Below are positions 8,359 to 14,843 of a DNA stretch of 37,365 nt, in pieces. Source of the stretch: Roseburia sp. (lineage in GTDB: Bacteria; Bacillota; Clostridia; Lachnospirales; Lachnospiraceae); NCBI GenBank assembly GCA_023662875.1, contig JAMPIG010000030.1, positions 1 through 37,365 of the forward strand, given 5' to 3'. The position numbers and the translations under genes were made by a program. Numbering within the stretch: the stretch's first letter is position 1; each line of letters begins with the position of its first letter. Below the pieces are notes generated by a model. That model made no database searches and had not been told where the DNA came from. It worked only from the letters and a program-made list of their open reading frames with translations.

Positions 8359-9897
8359 TCACTTCTTCCTGCCGGGCAGCCCCGCAATGCGATAAACCGC
8401 ATCCAGATCCAGATTCCTTCGCAAAGCATCCGCCAGCCTGTCAAACTGCTCCTCCCGGTAGGCCTCCATGGAAAATCCTCTCTCCTCTTCCCTGACCATG
8501 CCTTTCCTTCGGTAAAGAATCTGTATCAGCGCCGTCCGGAATTCCTCCTCGTCGAAAATACCGTGGAGATAACTGCCGAACACATTTCCCCTGCAGCATC
8601 CCTCCAAGCCGTCCTCCAGCCGGAGCAATGCCCCTGAGGGAGCGCTATCCCGCCCTGTCTCATACGCCTCCCCGTCAGGCTCTTCCCGGACAGACCTTCC
8701 CATATGTATTTCGTAACCTCTTACGTCCTTCCCCGAAAGCTCCTCAAACACTCCCGTCAACGGCAGCACAGCCCCGGCGTTCTGTCTTCTTCGCTTTTCC
8801 GGCTCGTAATAGGTGACCATCGGCAGCAGTCCCAGTCCCCGAATCTGCCCGCCGCCCTCCGCGCCGCAGGCATCCACAATCCTGCTGCCCAGCATCTGAT
8901 ACCCCCCGCAGATACCGATGACGGGCGTCCCCTTTTCCGCCAGCCGCTTTACGGCGGCCTCCAGACCGCCGGCGCGAAGCCATTTCATATCGCTGATCGT
9001 ATTCTTGGTCCCCGGGATACAGACCAGATCCGGACAGCGCAGCTCCGAGGCCTTCTCCACATACCGGACGGACACATCCGGCTCCGCACCCAGAGCCTGG
9101 AAATCCGTAAAATTAGAAATCTTCGGCAGCCTCAAAACCGCCACGTCAATCGTTCCCCTGACCGCCCTCTGACCCAGGCTCTCCGCCAGGGAGTCCTCTT
9201 CCTCGATATCCACATCCAGCCAGGGCACCACCCCAAGAATTTCTTTCCCGCATCTTTCGGTAATCATATCCAGCCCCGGCTCCAGAATCCTTTTATCGCC
9301 CCGGAACTTATTTATGACAAGTCCTTTGACGCGTTCCTGCTCTTTCTTCTCCAGCAGCATCACCGTTCCGATCAGCTGGGCGAACACGCCTCCCCTGTCA
9401 ATGTCCCCCACGAGCAAAACGGGAGCGTCCGCTATTTCCGCCATCCCCATATTTACGATATCGTCCGCCTTTAAATTGATTTCCGCCGGGCTTCCCGCTC
9501 CTTCTATCACAACAATATCATACCGGGCCGCCAGCTTCTCATAGGCCTCCCGGATCACCGGAATATACTCCCTCTTTCTCCTGAAATAGTCCATCGCCCG
9601 CATATTCCCGACGACTTCCCCGTTCACGATGACCTGGGAGCCCATATCCGTAGTCGGCTTGAGCAGAATCGGGTTCATACAGGCCAGAGGCTCTATGCCG
9701 CAGGCCGCGGCCTGCACCGCCTGGGCTCTCCCGATCTCCAGATTCTCCCTCGTAATAAAGGAATTCAGGGCCATATTCTGGGATTTAAAAGGAGCCACGC
9801 GGTAACCGTCCTGCCTAAAAACACGGCACAGCCCTGCCGCGATCAGGCTTTTTCCCACATTCGACATGGTTCCCTGTATCATGATTGATTTCGCCAT
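8359..9897 (-). CDS. cobQ: Cobyric acid synthase (CobQ/CbiP)
   Basis: This enzyme amidates side chains b, d, e and g of adenosylcobyrinic acid a,c-diamide, using glutamine and ATP, to give cobyric acid. At 512 residues it has the normal length. The N-terminal dethiobiotin-synthetase-like domain carries the P-loop GTMSNVGKS (residues 9-17) and VVIEGAGSPAEINL near 130. The C-terminal class I glutamine amidotransferase domain shows the nucleophile Cys330 in GICGGYQMLG, YEIHMG near 395 and His445 in GSYLHGIFD. GGAGG lies 8 nt before the ATG, and the cobD stop is 2 nt upstream, so the two are translationally coupled. It ends about 60 bp before cobO. Confidence 0.97.
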   Translation of the reverse strand: MAKSIMIQGTMSNVGKSLIAAGLCRVFRQDGYRVAPFKSQNMALNSFITRENLEIGRAQAVQAAACGIEPLACMNPILLKPTTDMGSQVIVNGEVVGNMRAMDYFRRKREYIPVIREAYEKLAARYDIVVIEGAGSPAEINLKADDIVNMGMAEIADAPVLLVGDIDRGGVFAQLIGTVMLLEKKEQERVKGLVINKFRGDKRILEPGLDMITERCGKEILGVVPWLDVDIEEEDSLAESLGQRAVRGTIDVAVLRLPKISNFTDFQALGAEPDVSVRYVEKASELRCPDLVCIPGTKNTISDMKWLRAGGLEAAVKRLAEKGTPVIGICGGYQMLGSRIVDACGAEGGGQIRGLGLLPMVTYYEPEKRRRQNAGAVLPLTGVFEELSGKDVRGYEIHMGRSVREEPDGEAYETGRDSAPSGALLRLEDGLEGCCRGNVFGSYLHGIFDEEEFRTALIQILYRRKGMVREEERGFSMEAYREEQFDRLADALRRNLDLDAVYRIAGLPGRKK

Positions 9898-9899
9898 TT

Positions 9900-11012
9900 T
9901 TATTCCTCCGTCCTACCGAAACCCGGCCTCCTTTCCGCTTTACCCGGCAGCGCGCAAAGCCAACACCCCCGCAGGCTCTCCGCCAGCGCCCGGTTCTCCG
10001 GATGCGTCCTGACCGCGATCCGAAAATACCCCCGGCCGCTTTCCCTTTCCAGCCCCCGAAAATTTCCGCAATCCCTGATCAGGAAGCCTCTCTCCAGCAT
10101 CCTCCGGCACAAATCCTCCCTGCCCCGCAGAAGCAGAAAATTCGCCTCCGAGGGATAGACCTTCTCCACCAGTCCCGGCGGCATACCCGTCAGCTCTCCG
10201 CGCAAAAACATCCTTTCCTCCCTGACCAGCTTTACCGTGTCCTCCAGAAAGCCCCCGCTTTTCAGCGCCTGCAGCCCCGCCATCTGGGCGGGAATCGACG
10301 TGCTCCAGGGCTGCATACACCGCCTGATTCCGGCGAGCGTTCCCTCGGACGCCAAGGCATACCCCAGCCGCAGCCCCGGCATACCATAGATTTTGGTGAA
10401 AGCTCTCAGCACGATCAGTCGCGGAAACCTCTCCAGACAATGCTTCATGGTCAGCTCTCTCTCCCTCTCCGTAAAGGGGAGAAAGCACTCGTCCACACAA
10501 AGCCATGCGCCTGCCGCCTCGCATTTTTCAGCGATCCGAAGCAGCCGCTCCTTTTCGATCGCCGCTCCTGTCGGATTGTTGGGATTACACAAAATCACCA
10601 TATCCGTCGACCCGGAAATCCCGTCCGGAAAATCCTCCCCCAACCGAAAATCCTCTTCCTCCCGCAGCCTCCAAAAAGTGCATTCTCCCCCCGCCGCGGT
10701 CACTGCGGCTTCGTATTCCCCAAAGGACGGGATCGGAATCAGCGCCTTCCCGGGGCGCAGGGAAAACAGAAGGGCATATATCAGCTCCGCGGCTCCATTT
10801 CCCAAAAGCACCTGTTCTTCCGAAACTCCCTCAGCCGCCGCTATGGCCCGGCGCAGCTTCTCGCCCTTCCAGTCCGGATACCGCGTACTAAGCTCCACCC
10901 CCCGCTTTGCCTCCTCAATACAGCGGGGCGGCATTCCCAGAGGGTTTACATTCACCGAGAAATCATACATGACCTTATTTCTGTATATATCTCCCCCATG
11001 AATATATTCCAT
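9900..11012 (-). CDS. cobD: L-threonine-O-3-phosphate decarboxylase (CobD-type PLP enzyme)
   Basis: CobD makes (R)-1-amino-2-propanol O-2-phosphate, the linker that CbiB attaches to cobyric acid. The 370-residue protein is a fold-type I PLP enzyme of the histidinol-phosphate aminotransferase group. It starts with the CobD-like HGGDIY and has DFSVNVNPLG near residue 20, LCNPNNPTGA near 155, CVDECFLPF near 190 and the PLP-lysine segment RAFTKIYGMPGLRLGYA near 215. I use the ATG at 11012, with GAGGG 6 nt upstream; the ATG at 11018 directly abuts that sequence. The operon position between cbiB and cobQ distinguishes it from HisC, its sequence relative. No threonine kinase (PduX) gene was found nearby. 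Confidence 0.93.
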   Translation of the reverse strand: MEYIHGGDIYRNKVMYDFSVNVNPLGMPPRCIEEAKRGVELSTRYPDWKGEKLRRAIAAAEGVSEEQVLLGNGAAELIYALLFSLRPGKALIPIPSFGEYEAAVTAAGGECTFWRLREEEDFRLGEDFPDGISGSTDMVILCNPNNPTGAAIEKERLLRIAEKCEAAGAWLCVDECFLPFTERERELTMKHCLERFPRLIVLRAFTKIYGMPGLRLGYALASEGTLAGIRRCMQPWSTSIPAQMAGLQALKSGGFLEDTVKLVREERMFLRGELTGMPPGLVEKVYPSEANFLLLRGREDLCRRMLERGFLIRDCGNFRGLERESGRGYFRIAVRTHPENRALAESLRGCWLCALPGKAERRPGFGRTEE

Positions 11013-11053
11013 AAGCATCCCTCGTTTCCGTCCTCTTTGTCTCCCCGTTTCTT

Positions 11054-12046
11054 CTACCGGAAAAACAGCGCTCCCGCCGCGGTCAAAACCAGAATGCCCG
11101 CTGCAAAGACTATCCCTGACGTGCCGTACAAAAGCCTGTTGGCCCGAACGATATCCTCCGCCTCGACCTTTCTGACCGCGTCTCCTATCACCGGCTTCTT
11201 ATGAAGAACCCCGAAATACCAGGCGTCCCCCGCCAGCTGAACCCCCAGCGCTCCCGCGCACACTGCCTCCGTCTGGGCGGAGTTGGGGCTGGCATGGCGA
11301 TACCTGTCCCGGCGAAAAACAGCCGCCGCCCGCCCTCCGTCCATCCCCAGCAGGAAGGCCGCCCCGATCATACAGAGGGCGGATACCCTGGCCGGAAGGA
11401 AATTGCACACGTCATCCAGTCTGGCGGCGGCTCTGCCCAGGTACAGATATTTGTCATTACGATACCCAACCATAGAGTCCATCGTATTTACCGCCTTATA
11501 TGCCACAATCCCATAGACGCCGAACAAAAACAGATACAGCAGGGGCGCGACCACGCCGTCGGAAGTATTTTCCGCCACCGTCTCTACCGCCGCCCTGGCA
11601 ATGCCTTCCGCCGTCAGCCGCTCTGTGTCCCTTCCCACAATCATCGACACCGCTTTTCTGGCCGCTTCCACATCCCCCTTCTTCAGGGCATGATAAACCT
11701 TCATGCTCTCTGTCTTCAGCGATTTCATGGCAAGCATCTGATAACAGATAACGCACTCCAGCGCCGCCCTGCAGACCGGATGTATCAGCCCCGCCAGAGT
11801 AAGCAGTCCCCAGGTCAGTGCCAATGTGGCCGACAGCACCAAGCCTGCCAGCAGAATCCCCGCCGCTTTCTTTTTCCCGACGTCGGCGTCCCTCTCCGGC
11901 CGGATTCCAAAGAGCCTGCGCAGCCCCCGCTCCGTCCATTCAATGATTTTTCCGATCCCCCGCACCGGATGCCAAAGCCAGTGCGGATCTCCCAGCAGCA
12001 AATCCAGCAGCGCCGCCGCGCAGATCACCAGAATACGTTCCTTCAT
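11054..12046 (-). CDS. cbiB: Adenosylcobinamide-phosphate synthase (CbiB)
   Basis: CbiB is a membrane enzyme that joins aminopropanol phosphate to adenosylcobyric acid. From the ATG at 12046 the protein has 330 residues, close to the family norm, and begins with a hydrophobic segment followed by the signature LLLGDPHWLWHPVRGIGKII. Several further membrane segments follow, and AENTSDGVVAPLLY near residue 180 and NTMDSMVGYRNDKY near 210 are typical. The longer frame to 12184 lacks a ribosome binding site and has a non-homologous Arg-rich N-terminus, whereas GGGGAG lies 9 nt before the chosen ATG. It lies between cobC and cobD, and its substrate is the product of cobD. Confidence 0.95.
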   Translation of the reverse strand: MKERILVICAAALLDLLLGDPHWLWHPVRGIGKIIEWTERGLRRLFGIRPERDADVGKKKAAGILLAGLVLSATLALTWGLLTLAGLIHPVCRAALECVICYQMLAMKSLKTESMKVYHALKKGDVEAARKAVSMIVGRDTERLTAEGIARAAVETVAENTSDGVVAPLLYLFLFGVYGIVAYKAVNTMDSMVGYRNDKYLYLGRAAARLDDVCNFLPARVSALCMIGAAFLLGMDGGRAAAVFRRDRYRHASPNSAQTEAVCAGALGVQLAGDAWYFGVLHKKPVIGDAVRKVEAEDIVRANRLLYGTSGIVFAAGILVLTAAGALFFR

Positions 12047-12162
12047 CCGTACCAACTCCCCTGAAACACGAGCCCGCCCCCTCTCCGGGACGAAAAAGGC
12101 CGTGAGCCTTCGGAATAATCCCCGAGTCCGACCATCTTGCGCAAGATTTCGTCGTTGAGCGC
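12047..12162. other. Spacer between cobC and cbiB with a 14-bp palindrome
   Basis: This 116-bp gap has no supported gene. It contains the perfect palindrome ATCTTGCGCAAGAT (12134-12147), shortly downstream of the cobC stop. No U-tract follows on the minus strand, so it is not a classical terminator. It could be a protein site or a hairpin setting mRNA stability. Confidence 0.4.
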
Positions 12163-12780
12163 CTAAGCCCGGGCATCCGGCCATTCCCGAATATTTACCA
12201 GCGCCGGTTCCCCGCTTTCCCCGTCATAAAGCAGCTCCGCCGCATAGCCGCTCCCGTTCCCCGCCTGCCATTCGAAATAGTCCCTGTGAGGCTGCGAAAA
12301 ACGATCCAGGACAGCCATGATCGTTCCCCCGTGTACGACAAACGCCACGCGCGCGTCCGGTTTCCGACCCCGGACGGAATCCAGCGCACTCCGAAATTCC
12401 CTGACACACCGTTCCTGAAACTGCTGCAGGGATTCCCCGCCGGGAAACCCGCTCACCCCGCCGGAATCAATAAACCGCTGATAGGCCGGATTCCCGTTTA
12501 ATTCCGCATAATTCCGATACTCAAATTCCCCGAAATCACATTCCCTGAGATCCTCCGCCACATTCTGCTCTCTCCCGGGAAACAGAAGCCGCGCCGTCTC
12601 ACGGCATCTTCGCATGGGACTTACATACAGGATGTCCGGCTCCAAAACCGTCCTCGCGGAGTTCCTTTTCTCCAGGAGCTGCTCCCGCGCCTCCGCCAGA
12701 AGCGGCTCGTCCGTTCTTCCCACATACCGGCCTTCCCGGTTTCCCTTCGTCTGCCCGTGCCGGATCAGATATATCTTCAT
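12163..12780 (-). CDS. cobC: Histidine phosphatase, probable alpha-ribazole phosphatase (CobC)
   Basis: CobC removes the phosphate from alpha-ribazole phosphate (made by CobT) or from adenosylcobalamin phosphate. From the ATG at 12780 the protein has 205 residues and opens with the phosphoglycerate-mutase-type motif LIRHGQTKGN, then GRYVGRTDEPL. A second conserved pair, SPMRRCRETA, is near residue 57, ECDFGEFEYRN near 84 and VVHGGTIMAVL near 150. The assignment to CobC rather than another phosphatase rests on the operon. The longer frame to 12858 runs through hairpin DNA. GGGGG lies 7 nt before the chosen ATG and is part of the repeated hairpin/GGGGG-TATA element. Confidence 0.87.
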   Translation of the reverse strand: MKIYLIRHGQTKGNREGRYVGRTDEPLLAEAREQLLEKRNSARTVLEPDILYVSPMRRCRETARLLFPGREQNVAEDLRECDFGEFEYRNYAELNGNPAYQRFIDSGGVSGFPGGESLQQFQERCVREFRSALDSVRGRKPDARVAFVVHGGTIMAVLDRFSQPHRDYFEWQAGNGSGYAAELLYDGESGEPALVNIREWPDARA

Positions 12781-12784
12781 GGCT

Positions 12785-12810
12785 ATACCCCCTTGCGCGC
12801 TCCGGCGCGC
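12785..12810 (-). repeat. Hairpin plus GGGGG-TATA element, copy upstream of cobC
   Basis: On the minus strand GCGCGC-CGGA-GCGCGC (12810-12795) is followed by AAGGGGGTATA, which supplies the ribosome binding site of cobC. The hairpin ends 2 nt before the GGGGG, so it could occlude or expose ribosome entry. Confidence 0.6.
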
Positions 12811-12821
12811 ATCAATCCGTG

Positions 12822-12850
12822 TGAAGAATCGCTTCCCTTGCGATTCTTCA
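12822..12850 (-). repeat. Perfect 10-bp stem-loop upstream of cobC
   Basis: TGAAGAATCG (12822-12831) and CGATTCTTCA (12841-12850) are perfect complements around a 9-nt loop. It is the middle of three consecutive hairpins filling the gap between the short cobU-like gene and cobC. It has no U-tract on the minus strand. Confidence 0.65.
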
Positions 12851-12910
12851 GTGTGCAACTTAGATTTTCTTAGCCAGTGTACTTTACTGGCTTAGAAAAT
12901 CTTTGCACAC
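12851..12910 (-). repeat. Long stem-loop overlapping the 3' end of the short cobU-like gene
   Basis: GTGTGCAA (12851-12858), AGATTTTCT (12862-12870) and AGCCAGT (12872-12878) pair with ACTGGCT (12886-12892), AGAAAATCT (12894-12902) and TTGCACAC (12903-12910): 24 base pairs with one mismatch, a 3-nt bulge and a 7-nt loop. One arm encodes the last residues of the cobU-like protein, so the spacer appears to carry an inverted copy of the gene end. On the minus strand no U-tract follows; on the plus strand TTTTATCT follows. It may be a processing or stability element. Confidence 0.6.
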
Positions 12911-13237
12911 TTTTATCTCCTTTCCGATACCGCATACCACCCGGATCACCCGTTCCGCCCGGGAGGCCAGATACCCTCCAACCCTGCCTGTCTGCTCCCG
13001 GTAAGCCCGCTCAAATGCGTCCATCGGCACCAGCCCGCTTCCCACCTCATCGCAGAGGATAATCAGCTTTTCATCGGAAAGAGGCAGCTTTTTCGCCTCC
13101 TCCATGGGGTCTATTCCCTTTTCCAGCTGTGTCCGAACTCTTTCCTGATAATCTTCTATCACTCTGAAATCATCCGGAAAATGCTCCCTGGCATACTCCG
13201 CTTTCCCCTGATAAGCGCCTCCTACAATCAATATCAT
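12884..13237 (-). CDS. Short CobU-like (adenosylcobinamide kinase-family) protein
   Basis: From the ATG at 13237 the product has only 117 residues, against about 180 for bifunctional CobU. It keeps the two ends of the fold: an N-terminal P-loop-like MILIVGGAYQGKAEYARE, and a C-terminal LCDEVGSGLVPMD...RVGGYLASRAERV block, equivalent to the kinase-domain segment of CobU. It lacks the middle, including the R-H-x-x-x-R motif whose His is guanylylated in CobU, and its P-loop has Ala where Ser or Thr normally follows the Lys. A full CobU is encoded at 14163. It may be a degenerate paralogue, a regulator, or a separate conserved family; function cannot be assigned. The longer frame to 13426 crosses repeat DNA. 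GGGGG is 7 nt before the chosen start. Confidence 0.75.
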   Translation of the reverse strand: MILIVGGAYQGKAEYAREHFPDDFRVIEDYQERVRTQLEKGIDPMEEAKKLPLSDEKLIILCDEVGSGLVPMDAFERAYREQTGRVGGYLASRAERVIRVVCGIGKEIKVCKDFLSQ

Positions 13238-13240
13238 AAC

Positions 13241-13266
13241 TATACCCCCTGCCCGCCTCCGGCGGG
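13241..13266 (-). repeat. Hairpin plus GGGGG-TATA element, copy upstream of the cobU-like gene
   Basis: On the minus strand CCCGCC-GGA-GGCGGG (13266-13252) is followed by CAGGGGGTATA, containing the ribosome binding site. TATACCCCCTGCCCGC (plus-strand reading) occurs identically at 13303-13318. Confidence 0.6.
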
Positions 13267-13280
13267 TACTAATTTCAAAA

Positions 13281-13347
13281 TTTGGAAGTTTACTTCCAAA
13301 CTTATACCCCCTGCCCGCTTCATAAGAGGGTGTGTAAACACCCCTCT
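13281..13347 (-). repeat. Further hairpins and second GGGGG-TATA copy between cobS and the cobU-like gene
   Basis: TTTGGAAGT (13281-13289) and ACTTCCAAA (13292-13300) form a 9-bp near-palindrome. It is followed by a second copy of TATACCCCCTGCCCGC (13303-13318) with no gene directly behind it, then AGAGGG-TGT (13325-13333) against ACA-C-CCCTCT (13338-13347). The 182-bp spacer is thus filled with three stem-loops, mirroring the organisation before cobC. Confidence 0.55.
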
Positions 13348-13419
13348 TTGTCCTCCATTCAATAGTACTTGACAATAGAATCCAGCCCAAATCTGAAAAT
13401 CCCGCTACGCTTCCATTCC

Positions 13420-14166
13420 TCACCACTTGGAAATCAATACAACGCCCGCCAGAATTCCCAGCTCACAGATCTGGAGAAAATAGCCTGCCAAATCCCCCGT
13501 AACGCCCCCAAAGCTTTTATAGGCCATATGGCGATACCAGCCAAGACAGCAAAACCCTGCGGCCAGGCTGACGAGACCATACCGCGGACTGAGCGCCGTC
13601 ATGACGGCCGCGCAGAGGACAAGCTCCAAGACAAGAATCCATTTTACCGCCGGGGAAGAGGCATCTGCGCTGGCGGCTGCCATCCCCTCCTTCTTTGCCT
13701 TCCGGAATGTCACAACGGATATCGCGCTTAAAATTCTGGAAAGGACATAGCCCAAAGCAATACTGAAAATCTCTTCGTTTCCGGCCTCGCTGAAAAAGGC
13801 CGCTGTCAGAAAAAGGTATACAATACCGTAAATACAGGCGAAGGCTCCCATATGGGGATCCTTCAGGATCCGCAGCTTTTCCTCCCTGCTTTTCCAGGAG
13901 CTTTTCGCATCCACCGTATCCAGATAACCGTCCATATGAATACCGCCCGTCACCAGTATGGGAATCGCCGTAAGCGCCAGCGCCCTCGCCGTCTCCCCGA
14001 ATCCAAGAGCTCCCAGTCCGAAGTAGACTCCCGCGCTGCAAAGTCCCAGCGCCACCCCCACCAGGGGAAAAAAACACATACTGTACCTCATGCTCCGTTC
14101 GTTCCATTCACACCTGGGCATGGGAATTCTGGAATACATGGAAAATGCAATGATCAGAGACTTCAT
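13420..14166 (-). CDS. cobS: Adenosylcobinamide-GDP ribazoletransferase (CobS)
   Basis: CobS is the integral membrane cobalamin synthase that joins adenosylcobinamide-GDP and alpha-ribazole (phosphate), the last step. The 248-residue protein has about six hydrophobic segments. It carries the family elements FSMYSRIPMP near the N-terminus, VTGGIHMDGYLDTVDAKSS near residue 70 (the Asp-containing metal-binding region), REEKLRILKDPHMGAFA near 93 and FGGVTGDLAGYFLQICEL near 225. The start overlaps the cobU stop as ATGA, with GGGGGAGG 7 nt upstream, so the two are translationally coupled; CobU makes its substrate. Confidence 0.96.
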   Translation of the reverse strand: MKSLIIAFSMYSRIPMPRCEWNERSMRYSMCFFPLVGVALGLCSAGVYFGLGALGFGETARALALTAIPILVTGGIHMDGYLDTVDAKSSWKSREEKLRILKDPHMGAFACIYGIVYLFLTAAFFSEAGNEEIFSIALGYVLSRILSAISVVTFRKAKKEGMAAASADASSPAVKWILVLELVLCAAVMTALSPRYGLVSLAAGFCCLGWYRHMAYKSFGGVTGDLAGYFLQICELGILAGVVLISKW

Positions 14167-14732
14167 AGCAAGTCCTCCCCCTTGTAGATCACCGGAATCG
14201 AAAACACCGATTCCACCACAGCGGCCGCCTGAGCGGCCAGACGTATATTCAACCGACCCAAAAGCGCTCTGTACCGTTCCGATTCGGGATCATAGCGCAC
14301 TCCGTCCGAAAAAACCTCGTTGGTCACGATCACAACATCCCCCGCCTTTTCCGCCAGCGCCAGCAGGGGCTTTACCATGACCTCCTCCAGCTCTTCCTCC
14401 GCCTGATCTCCCCTGTCCTTTATCCCGCCCTCCGGCAGATACATCTCATTCGCCAGCAGGTTCGACATACACTCCACCAGCAGCACATCGGAGCCGCCCG
14501 CCTGCAGCCGGGAAATACCGCAAAAACACTCGACGGTAGAAAACCCCTTTCCCCTGCGCATCAGACGATGCCTGGCAATCCGCTCATCGCTCTCCCTGTC
14601 ATAAGAATACATCGTCGCCACATAAAACAATCCGCCTGCTTCGCCGCTTCTTTTTTCCCTGAGCCTCACCGCCAGGCCCTCCGCGTATTCGGATTTCCCG
14701 CTTCCGCTTCCTCCGGTCACCAGATACAGCAT
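14163..14732 (-). CDS. cobU: Adenosylcobinamide kinase / adenosylcobinamide-phosphate guanylyltransferase (CobU)
   Basis: CobU phosphorylates adenosylcobinamide and then transfers GMP to give adenosylcobinamide-GDP. The 189-residue protein has the normal length. The P-loop GGSGSGKSEYAE starts at residue 7, the guanylylation-site region RIARHRLMRRGKG has His55, SRLQAGGSDVLLVECMSNLL is near 88, and the C-terminal VTNEVFSDGVRYDPESERY block is near 137. All expected catalytic elements are present, in contrast to the short paralogue at 12884. The ribosome binding site GGGAGG lies downstream of a small hairpin of the repeated type. It follows the cbiA-cobT fusion by about 110 bp. Confidence 0.95.
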   Translation of the reverse strand: MLYLVTGGSGSGKSEYAEGLAVRLREKRSGEAGGLFYVATMYSYDRESDERIARHRLMRRGKGFSTVECFCGISRLQAGGSDVLLVECMSNLLANEMYLPEGGIKDRGDQAEEELEEVMVKPLLALAEKAGDVVIVTNEVFSDGVRYDPESERYRALLGRLNIRLAAQAAAVVESVFSIPVIYKGEDLL

Positions 14733-14743
14733 GATACTCTAAA

Positions 14744-14767
14744 CCTCCCTGCGTGCCTTAGCGCACA
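14744..14767 (-). repeat. Hairpin plus purine-rich ribosome binding site, divergent copy upstream of cobU
   Basis: On the minus strand TGTGCGC-TAAG-GCACGCA (14767-14750) can form a stem with one mismatch and one wobble pair, directly followed by GGGAGGTTTA, the cobU ribosome binding site. It is a diverged member of the hairpin/GGGGG-TATA family. Confidence 0.4.
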
Positions 14768-14843
14768 TACCAATCGCCCAAGCCTGAACATCATGTCAGC
14801 TTTATCGGACACAAACCCAATCGTATGAATCCTTGCCGGAGCC

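Noticed and set aside
9885-11204. A 439-codon plus-strand open frame
   Set aside because: It is antisense to cobD with low-complexity Pro/Arg composition and no family resemblance.
12047-12162. A remnant gene between cobC and cbiB
   Set aside because: Frames here give short Arg/Gly-rich peptides without any family match; only the palindrome is notable.
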